A stretch of 64,000 bases of DNA from Sipunculus nudus (Eukaryota > Annelida > Sipuncula > Golfingiida > Sipunculidae): the NCBI GenBank assembly GCA_026874595.1, contig CM049310.1, positions 47,937,058 through 48,001,057 of the forward strand, in the 5' to 3' direction. Position 1 is the stretch's first letter. Each line of letters opens with the position of its first letter. Of the stretch, positions 27,201 through 38,573 are shown one piece after another. The translations under genes and the position numbers were made by a program. The notes under the pieces were generated by a model, which did not search any database, had not been told where the DNA came from, and worked only from the letters and a program-made list of their open reading frames with translations.

Positions 27201-30200
27201 CACCGCCTTCACGATATGAACCGCACACTGATAGAGGCTCGTGCCCGTATTAATATTAACATTAATTGTACATGTTTAGATATATCCTGTCCTCATGCCA
27301 TTCACATTGTCAATGTTTGTACGGGCGTGTTCGGTCTTGTCTCTACTCAAAATTGGACCAATTTTGCGTTGCTAAAAAAATCTTCGCCTAACGACGTTCA
27401 TATGTAGTATAAAGCAGGAGGTATACTACAAGAATGGCAGGAAGGTATATATGTGTTTCAGAGTACATTATATGCTGAAATAAATACTTAATTGGAATTG
27501 ACATTGAAACACGTGTATACTAGTAAAGGTGGAACCTGTCTGAAAGACCACCAGTATATAATAAGACCACCTATCTAGTTACACTACCCTTGAGGGAACC
27601 GACTGCATTCACATTGGTTATATTTGATCTGTCTAATAAAACCACCTGTGAATTAAAGCCACTTTTGGCCAGTCCCACGGGTAGTCTTATCACACTGGTG
27701 TTACTGTGTATACGACTTTTTACATTTCATATAATCATTTTACTGATCGCCATTAAGGTCTGCGGTGGGTGAATATAATATTGTCCGAAAAGAGAAAAAA
27801 GGCACAAATAGGAAAACAGAGCACGCTCAATGGAACCACTTAACTGTATATTAATTAGCTGAATTAAATTTGTATTCACTTTTATCTCGGTTTGACAATA
27901 CCACTGAGGATATTTTAGAACCCCCGGCTGTGAATAGCCATATAGTGTAGATATACGTATAGCAAATCTCATAGCATGTCTATTAACGGCGGTCTTTGTT
28001 TCTTCGCTTGAGCGGTAGCACAAATTAGACTGTTTTGGAGTATGACGTGGGGTCGCAGGCTATTTAGATACACATACACAGACGTACTATGGACCTTGCC
28101 GCGGCGAGTGGCCATGCCCTCTCGACTATACTGTAAGATGATAAATACGAACTGATATGTTCTCTATGGCGTGACCGGCCAGTGTGCTTGAGCATAATGC
28201 ACCATTATAATGGATGACGGTTTGGTCGCCATAGTTTTTTTTATGACCGGGACCGACTCAGATATAGCGTACATGCATTTTACAATTCATTGAATGTTCA
28301 TCTACTTATATACAAATATCACTTATATTTATCAATATCAACACAGAATTACCTTTCCGTTTCTGCTAATTCACACAGGTTTCGAAATATCCAAACTGTA
28401 CATACAATTATTAAAATGATTTATTAAGATTAAAGTGTCCAAGCTCTCAATTCTGTTACTTTTACGTATGTCTACATATGGTTTTATCTCATTGCACTCT
28501 TAGCTGTATGCTTTTGTTTTAGAATATATTTTAATTTTTCTTTACAGGATCTCGACAACGAGACTCTGGCCCACATCGACGCCGAGAACAGACGCCAGAG
28601 CTTGGAAGAGGAGCTGGAGTTCCTGAAACAGGTCCACGAACAGGTGCGTGCGCATCTCAGGTCAAAGGGCATTCCAGACCACTCTGAAAAACCCATTTAT
28701 TTAGAAATATTAATATGTTCGGTACATTTTCACCAGCACCCTTCTCATGTCTGAAGGGATTTGTAACCTGATACGCCTTAATAATAAAAAGGAGAGCCAC
28801 GGATGAGAAAATTAAACTCATGTTTATTGGCGAATATAGCTCATGATCAGGTTACTTAGACAATAACGAGCGGGCACAGGTGTCAGGACAGGTAACTTAA
28901 GGCAAAGGGACGGGGAAGGACATACCAATACAGCCAGTAAAATCACTTAATTCCAAGGGACAGACGACTAACCCTTGTACGTGTTTGGTTGAGGTTTAAG
29001 CCCGGGGCAGGTTTGTTTGCCATGTGCACGGTAGGCCACCGGTGGGTTCTGTTTAATGCCTGCTGGGAATCCCGTGCCTGACTCTACAATGGCCCAGACG
29101 GTTTGGCCAGGTCAGCTAGGGGTAGGGCGTGTTTACCACCAGTCAACAGGCTTTTCTTGTTCTGTAAAACATTTGCAAATCAGGACTGATCACAACCCAG
29201 CCATAAAATCGCCTGTGGATGCGATATTGATTTAATATAAACGACACTTGAATATGGGGGCCCGTGTTTTGGCATACACGTACCACCTGTTTGATGATAT
29301 ACATACAGATTATGCCTAACTCAATATCTAACGGAGCAATGGTCACCTGAAGGAGCATTCTGCACCAGTTCAGACCCATACTTTGGAATATTAATGATAT
29401 CAGTGCCTTTTTCGTACTGATTGGATACCAGGTCACCATTTTGCCACAGGTATAAATTAAATGCCCGTTTATTGTATATGACGCCTTCATATACGCAAAA
29501 ATAGTACACATTTATATAATATGAGATTGAAATTTTAACTGCCGTATGATAAAAGAATCCTTTTTTGGACAGCAGTGTAACTGCAAGGTTCACATGAAAT
29601 TAAAAAGCGTTCATTTGTGTCCATGACGTGGGGTTGGTGTCCATTAAATCTGCTCACCAGATGTCGCTGCTGTCCGGCCTCTTTGGACGACACATTCCTT
29701 CACATAACTGTGATCATGGTCGCCCAAGTTCAAAGTGTAATGACTTATAAGTACAGAATAACGTACTATCGTGCCCGATAAAAATCAGTAACTGTCAGAT
29801 TTACCTGTTTAATACACCTAGTTTATCTGCAGTTGTCAACTAGCAATTTATAAATCTCATACCATAATTCAGGTATCACTTGGAGACGTCACTACCAGGC
29901 GCTCAGATCTCGAGTGCTTCATAGTTAAACTATCCTGTATACCTTATGCAGGATCGATAAATTTTTAACAAGCCCCCTTTAAAACCCTGTGAAAAGTCAA
30001 GAATATTAAAACATTATATGAGTTAATAAATAAACCTCAGTATATCTCCTACATCTTACCACATCAGTTACCATATAGACTAACATAACGAAGATACGAA
30101 TGATAACCTTTAAGAACCTTAGTACCTATAGGTCAGGAGAGAAACATATAAACGTGCTTTAGTCAGGTCAATTCAAAAAGTCAATGTCACTACTATCACT

Positions 30201-33200
30201 ACACAAGATAAACCCCTGATGATATTAGTATGTTAATAAAACCGAAAAAGGTCCCGTCTTTTTATATTTTCTCCTTATTTCTGATTTTTTTTATGCAGCT
30301 TATCCTTTCACTAATCTTACTTTATGTACGTGGTTTACAAATTGCAGTTACTCATGATTCTGTATATAAAAAATATTGGATAGAGCGATTCCCTCCATTT
30401 GCTCAAGTATCTTAGTACAGATGATCATGAAAAAACTGTCACGATCATTGGAGCATCGAATAACAACGAATTAATCTTTCCTACCTTCCAATGGTTTATA
30501 TTTAAATAAATAAATAAACTGATCAGGTAGCCTTGATTATTCCAGGAACTGAAGGAACTGGCAGCCCTGGCTTACCGCGACACCACCGCCGAAAACCGGG
30601 AATACTGGAAGAACGAGATGGCACAGGCTCTCCGCGAGATCCAGAACGCCTACGACGACAAGATGGATCAGATGCGTGGAGACCTGGAGTCCTTCTACAA
30701 CATGAAGGTCAGTGAAAGAAAACCACGTGCGACGAACTGTTTTTCCGATGCATTAAATATTATTTACAGATGGCGAAATTTTCATCTGTAAAAAGTTTCA
30801 TTTACGGATAAAAGGGTTTCCGGACAAACGGTGTTCGGATGAACGGCGCTCCACTATATTAAACAGCAGCATCATTGCAGCATTACAAGAGTTACCTTTT
30901 TAATAGCATAATTATAGACTTAACCCAGGAAATATGCCTAAATATGGCTAAATATTAGGGCTGTATCAATATATCGATATATCGATATGAATCGATACAC
31001 GACGTCGATACGATAACCGAAATGCGTTGCATGCTGTATTGGTCGTATCGATTGCTTGCTAATGAAAAGCATTCAAACTCTAACTTTACTTATGACCATG
31101 ACGATTTATAAAATCTAAATGCACTGTATATTTATTGCTTTGGCTGTAAAGACTTAGCTGTAAATGTATATACACATGCACGTCAGTACTTCCATGACAA
31201 GGAGGCGCATGTGAGCGATAATAGGAGAATATCAATAACGTTTCTCCTTATTAATGAAATTGATATTCACATCACATATTGCTACTAGGAACAAGGTTAC
31301 ATTCACGTATATATCCTAACTTTATATATATCATTTAATCTCTTTTTTTATTAACCAGCCAGTCATAGGTTACTCGTCAAATAAATGGTTAAAGCCTGGG
31401 GACAAATCCTGTACAAACAGGAGAGTGACTAGTACTAATGGGATTCTATTCACAGAAATATACAAAACTGTGTAATTACATGACATAATAAATACAGCCT
31501 GTGATCTCCCCACCAGATGCAATTAAACATGTTTGTGCGTGAGGGGGGATGCTAAGGGCTCAAAGAAAATTGAGATTTTGGTAGTCTTGATTAGATAGAT
31601 TTTGATAATTAAAATCAACTGATTTGTTTATCTTTTTATATCAATCTTAAGCTGCTAAAGTGCATAGCATACTAATTATGTTGTATGTTAAAATTAAAAA
31701 AAAAAACATTAAAAAATCAAGAAATAGAGCTTTTATTAAGAAATGATATACAAAGAAAATTTAAACGTATCGTCAATACGTATCGGTATCGAATTAACTG
31801 TATCGCAATACGTACTGTACCGGAAGAGAAGTACCGATACCCAGCCCTACTAAATATCAAACTAAATATCATAATAGTCAATATTGTGCAATGTCTTCAG
31901 GTGTATGCAACATTAGCGACACCTGTCGATGACAGCTGGCAATGAGTATTAAAGTGCGTACAATGGGCAAATTAAGATTGTGCGTACAGCTGCTTCAATT
32001 TAAATTCATTTTCTGACGGATGTTTATGGTACTCCAACAGGTTCAGGAGTTCCGCACAGGCGCCACCCGCCAGAACATGGAGACTGTGCACCACAAAGAG
32101 ACAGTCAAGAAGCTGCGCGACCAGCTGTCCAACGTCCAGTCAAGAATCGCCGACTTGGAAGCTAGAGTACGTACATAATACCAACCCGCTTCTTGTCCTT
32201 TATTTGTAATATCAAGACTCAGATGTTAATACCGACCATAAAAATAAATGCATAAAAATAGTAACACATTGCATACAGCAGACAAAAACGTGGTAATTTT
32301 TTCATATATGAATTATTATTTAGTTATTTATACTATAAAGATACAATGTCGCACGAAATTATAGTATCAATATTCCAGATATCTTGAGATAATGACATTT
32401 TACTTAAATCAGACAATGATGTGTACGTATATACGAATGTTCAGTTATGTAAAAAATATGATACAGTATAAACCTCATAAACCGAACGGTGCGGATGAAA
32501 ATCAATATGGTCGGATAACCGGGAATGAGTTATGCTATGTTCAGATAATCGAGGCTCATATGCTATCGTTGTTTCTTGTTCAGAACGCTCAGCTCATGAC
32601 TGAAAACAACAACCTCAAGGCCGAGCTTGAGAGGAACCAGAGCGAGTGGGAGGAGGAAAGAGCCAAGATGAACGCCGATCTGACCAAGCTCCAGATAGAG
32701 TTGGACGCTGTTCTGAAGGAGCTGCAAGACTTGATGGATGCCAAGCTGGGTCTGGAACTGGAAATCGCAGCTTACCGCAAACTGTTGGAGGGTGAGGAGA
32801 ACAGGTATGTATGAAACCAGGCAACTTCATGTACGAAATCAAGCAACGTCATGTACGAAACTAAGCAACGTCATATACGAACTAAGCAATGTCATGTACG
32901 AAACTAAGCAACGTCATATTCGAAACTAAGCAACGTCATACACGATACTGAGCAACAACGACAATTTATTCCTAGCAGTCTGTCTACTATAGCTGACTAA
33001 TCCAATCATAAATACACTGTGCCTTTATAATTCTGCTCTAATTGAAGATGGGTGTGAGCACTAGTCAAAAATAAGTAGAATTAAGAATATTAACATGATT
33101 CAGCTGTTATATCCCAACAAAATTTATTTCGATGCAGCAATTCGTCAGGCAATATGTTTTATTAAAAGAATGTTTGAATTTGTGACAAAATATTCACTAA

Positions 33201-36200
33201 AATTGATTATTACAAATCAGCCAGGCACAAGTGGAAAGTTCAAACACTTATTTTCGCTCAATAGTGTGCTGTTGCACGTCCTTTAAAAAATAAATATATT
33301 ACCTGTCAAAGCGTCATCGCCAAATAAGTAGAAAAGAAATTAATTATCTATTTTGTGCAGTTCTACGTATTATGCGAATCTCATAAAAACAATGAAATCA
33401 TTGTTTCTATTGTCAAACTATCCTTTGGTTTCGCCGATTTTAAAATTAAAACAAACAAAGGCAGTAATTTCTCACTTGAATGACAGACATGTTTCTCTTC
33501 CAGTGGTTATAGAGTGACAGCAATTCATATTTTTTCTTCAGGAAATAAAGCTCATCGTTCTAATTATATCGAACAAATATTAAAGAAGCAAAACTTAACA
33601 TATTTATAACTTGCTGTATGCATTAACTACCTAACAGGTAATATTTGATCAATGCAGAACTGTCTGATGAAGTATTTATTCAAAATCAGAAGTTATTTAT
33701 GATAAATATTTATTTTCAATGAACCAATCATGTAGTTTAATTGGTTTAATATGACCATAACATTTGAAAGTAAAATACTATACATAACTTAATGTTTATG
33801 AATTAGCATTATTTATATTATGGTTCACTTTCATTTCATCCCAAACAAAGTTCAAGGTAGGTTCTATGAGAATGTACTAAACTTGTTTCTCTACTCAGCA
33901 TGGAACAGATTAGCATCCACTGATTAGACTGTGTTGAATATTCATCAGTATAATGTTTTATATCATAACCAATGCTGATGTATTTGGTGTATGCACGAGA
34001 TTGCATGGATGGTTATAGAAGTGGTTTTGACCGAACTTTCCATAAGTGTTTTTCCATAAATGTTTTTATTTATTCCAATTTTAGTGTTTCTACACTTTAT
34101 TTCTTCTTTTACAAAAGTTCATATAAGAAACATAAAAATTACATGTATACATTCAAAATCATATGTAGACCTAAGTCAAGATATATGCGATGCAGCGTAG
34201 ATATATATAACAGCTTGACAGTTTACCCTCAGAATTGGCCTGAAACAGATTGTGGAAACCTTGGTCGCAAGCAAACTCACAGAATCTGAGGCGGCTTCCT
34301 CGCAGCAGACGATAAGGTCACAGGTCACTTCCTCTTCTCAAGCTGCGCAGTCGCAGTCACAATCGCAGTCCGGCTTCCGGGTTGTTCAGACTGGCTACCA
34401 GTCTGGCGGCCGTTCTGGTTACCAGTCTGGGCAGTCCTCTGGATTTCAGTCATCCAGCCAGTCAGGCTCTGGCTTCCAGTCATCACAGTCAGCCCAGCTG
34501 CAGCAGACTAGTCAGTCAAGTCAAATGATGCAGCAGTTCGATGGTAGGTTGGCGAATGCTGACGGCTTGCAGACGCAGACGAACTGCGTCCATTGAATGC
34601 TGATGATAACCCAAGCTGTACAGCACTGGATCCCCGTGGACTGGTCCCCTGGTCATTTAGACCCCAGCATGTTTAATGCTTAAGAATGATCCATTACCAG
34701 ATGTTATGAGATCATGTGCATGAAGGAATGATTTCACAGGAAAACAGGAAAGCACTTGCATTGTGCATGGAAAGAATAATCGTGGAGGAAGAATACTAAG
34801 AAATCATATGTACAAACCTACTTGCCCCATGTTACAGGAAATATATTTTCTCTTTTCTTACTTATGAGGGCATTTTCAGCTGTCCCAACAGATACGGACC
34901 TAAATTTGCATGTAAAATGCCACTGACATTTAATCTGCGGAATTAACAAGTATCACTATTTTACATTTAGCATTAATCTAGTTTTTATCATCCAAGTCTA
35001 CAAATGACAAGTTCACGTCTGGTGAGCAATCTACATTTTATAAATATTATACATCCTTTCTTGCTTCTTTGTGTATGACGGTCTTAGATCTACGTGTGGG
35101 TATCACTAGATATTGGAACCAATGTTACATCTTTTTATTTTATTGTTCTCTACTCTTCACTATCTATATCACTTTCTATCTCCTTTACACGACGTACGTC
35201 AATGTGAAATTCCTTTTATTTGTGCATGTATATGCATGTTGTATATGATAATAATGTGGCGTATATTGGCCCGGCTGTTTGCTGCATGGATGTCCCGTTT
35301 ATGTTGCCCTTTGTTGAGCCATTATGTTTATCTTTGCACCGACAGGATCGGTCTGAGAACCATTGTTGAATCTCTGGTAACATCAAGTCACGGAGGGTCA
35401 GCATCATATGAGGAATCCGACATGGGTATGTCGACCGTAGCACAACCGCGACAAACACTAAAGCTTAAGTAGTTCTAAAGACGTATGAATATACTGCCTC
35501 ATTTCACGTAGTACTAACTGGTATGTCCTTCATGGTTTATGTTCAAGCTTCCTTTTAGTTTTTTTCCACCCTTGTACAAAAGAGAGTAATTATCACCAAG
35601 ACTTTTTTGGTTATCGCAAAAAGCTCACATTGCTTGAAGTTGCTTCTCCAACTGGTGGCTAGGTGTTACGTGTTTACTCACTTTCTTGGGCAATGCATGC
35701 CTCGTTTCAGGTTCTACTAATAGTCCTTACATTCTTTCATATTATCAGATTTGTGGTGGAGGTGAGCAAGGGACGCATCTCCGGCGGGGGAGGAATGAGT
35801 TCCTCAAGCGGAATGAGCTCTGCAGGAGGAATGAGTTCCTCTGGAGGAATGAGCTCTGCAGGAGGAATGAGTTCCTCCGGAGGAATGGGTTCATCATCTG
35901 CTATCAAAGCCAGTTCGGCTTCCTTCTCCGAGAGCTCCTCAGTCTCTTACAGTGCAACCACCACTTCTGCGTCTGAAAGTAAAAGCGAAGCGGCACCCGC
36001 AGAGGGTATGTGGTACTCGTTTTGGTGTGCCCCCAAACCACGTGACCCATCGCGATTGCCGTGATAGGTCAATGTTTCACAGATGTCACTGACAGCATGT
36101 ATTTTGTGTGCTTAACAAGTGACCGTTGTGGCACTTTATTATGTTTATTTTGTTACCCATTTTGCCACACAGTTAAGAATTGTTGTCGCAAGTGGTATCT

Positions 36201-38537
36201 TGAATTTGCCAGTACAAGAATTATTTTTATTTTTGGGCACATTTTACGCCCCGTGTGACAGCGTCACATTCACGGATTCAAGGTCCATTTATCAATGCCT
36301 GGTTACTCACACAGTATATATACAACTTGTGATGTGGTTTTGCAAATGTTTTGCTTCTAGAAGTATCCAGGCAAACGGACCCAAGCGTTGTTTTTAGTTC
36401 TGCTTAAATCCTCTTTTTAATTTCCTTCATTTGTTTTTATTTCAGACCGGTATACTTTCATCTTTATACCTCGGTTTCACCTCTTTAAACCTTGAACATC
36501 ATCATCTTGAGTGTAGCTGAGCACGCTCCCAAACACTATAGATAGAACTCTTGAAATCATTATTTTGCATGAAAGCATGACGGATAACCCTATCTCGTAC
36601 CGTTATGTCCTGCCTAACACACTCTCTCTGCATCATGACTACTTTGGAACATATGGTATGTGGTATGCGAGTACGTGTGACCGTTCGAGGGAATATCTAC
36701 AAAGGCATGCCTTTGGTATGTCTTTAGGTAGCTGCTTGTGAGGTGTTAACATAACTGCATGTAACATTCAGCTATTACTAATGTTTCTGTCAGGGTTGGG
36801 TTGAAGGAGGTAGTAGAACAAATCTTGACGGACCAGAAGGATAAGGATGCTAAAAAAGAACCAGCAAAAACAACTAAGGAACCCCAGAAAGGTGGTGGGT
36901 ATTTGGTTTGAATGGGGTAGGTATAACCCCCCGCTTTGAGAAAAAAAAAAACTAGGAGGATACTGCATTCTTTACGGTGGAGGGTCAATATGCAAACTAT
37001 ATGTCATGTACTATTATGAATATTCATTGTTATTTTCCACCGACTGTGATTAGTCAAACTTTTTACAAACACGTATTCCTTTCATGTGATTTCACAAATT
37101 TGATTGTTCCTAATTTGGTGCCATGTTAATACTTTGACATCATAGTAATCACCTTTTTCGTTATTGTCATATGAGCCTGTTTAATGTGTGTGTTGGCTTG
37201 TCGTTGGAGGTGTTTGTTTTCACCTCATGGCAGCCAATATACCTTGCTCTATTATACTGTTGCACCTTTTCTGTACGTAGGTAGCGTTATATTTTAAGTC
37301 GCCTAGTGCCGGCTACACGAGTGAAGGGGAATAACAATGTAGTCAGTTAATATTAAATCAGTCATCTAATCAATCACTTGCTCTACTGTAATCACAAAGT
37401 GCGAACTTTGAGCACCTTAACATTGCTTATATTCAACGCTTTTAACTTTTGTACATGAATATTATTATGATTATAGAATCAATTGCTTTATCTCATTGCT
37501 ATAAAATCTTTAAAATTTCCCCTTCAACTCAGTGTAAGTTGAGTGTCCCTGCACCTTGGTTGCCATGTGGCATGCTTCTTGCCTCCCTGTATGTTAATAA
37601 ACATTGCCCATCCCCGCTGGCAGCAGGCGGAATGGGACAAGTGGTGAAGGGAGAAATGTCCGCCAAGACCACGTACCAGCGCAGCGCCAAGGGACCAGTG
37701 TCCATCAGTGAATGCGCCGCTGACGGCAAATTCATCTGCCTGGAGAACACCGGAAGGAGGGTAGGTCAAGGTCATCAGACTCTATAAAACACAAAATCTT
37801 TAGAGACATCACACTCCTCCGTAAATTTCCAAATTTCAATAGAATGGGATAAAAAGAATGTCTGATAAAATATAAATTTCAATGATTTATTTAACACATT
37901 TTGCAAAAGAAGATTAGAGGTCCCAGTAAGACGCATATCCTTATAAAAGGTTACCTTTAAATATATTCAGTCTGATATCCAAGCCTAACATGCTTTCCAT
38001 TCACAGGACACGTCAGGAGTTGATAATGAAACTCTTATATGATTTTCATTTTTTACAATATGCTTCATCCTGGAAAAATGCAACTAGTTCCTAGTAAGAG
38101 GATACCGAGGGGAAACAATGGTATTAGAAGTTTGCTGCAAATACTTTGGTGAAGACTGTTGATTCACACTAGTTTGGTTTGACCTTTTTGAAAGAATATA
38201 AGAATGGCTGACCAAATCTGTTTGAATTAAAGTATATTTTAGATAGAAAGGGAGAATAGAGACATTGCTGACCTGCTGTTATCACCCACACGTTTATGTT
38301 TTTGGCATAGATTTATCAAAGATCATTGGCTGTTTAATGTGCAAAGGATGTGTTCAAATAATAAATTCTCGAGAAAAAAAAGAGAAAGATGTATGGCACG
38401 GCTTTTACGTACTGGTTACGTCATTCTGTTTTAAAAAGGAGGTAATCGTGGCCTGGATTCTTCAATTTAAGAGACCAAACACTGCACACATAAAAGTGTA
38501 AAAAGTTGAGCTATATTATGAATCATGTTTTAACGAC

Positions 38538-38573
<36 letters not shown>

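Larger units (their letters stand above)
22401..28547 (+). other. IF intron 2 (6,147 bp)
   Basis: Contains a 169-bp-offset tandem duplication (about 23020-23360) and a possible degraded pogo-like element (27524-27712). Otherwise nothing recognisable. Confidence 0.85.

Noticed and set aside
33502-33610. Acceptor cttccag followed by an in-phase frame starting [11 protein letters not shown] in IF intron 6
   Set aside because: Ends at a stop after about 36 codons, does not resemble the other exon 7 variants, and its length is within chance.
33899-33930. Acceptor ctactcag followed by a short frame to a stop (MEQISIH)
   Set aside because: Only eight codons in the expected phase; no support as a terminal exon.
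34544-34596. Read-through ends of exons 7a, 7b and 7c to nearby stops as normal C-termini
   Set aside because: All have good donors in a common phase leading to the lamin tail. Retention is possible but not the parsimonious model.
34892-34950. Possible extra exon reading [12 protein letters not shown] after ccaacag
   Set aside because: R-x-G-x-K resembles the exon 7 start, but there is no VE motif, no usable donor and an early stop. At most a decayed duplicate.
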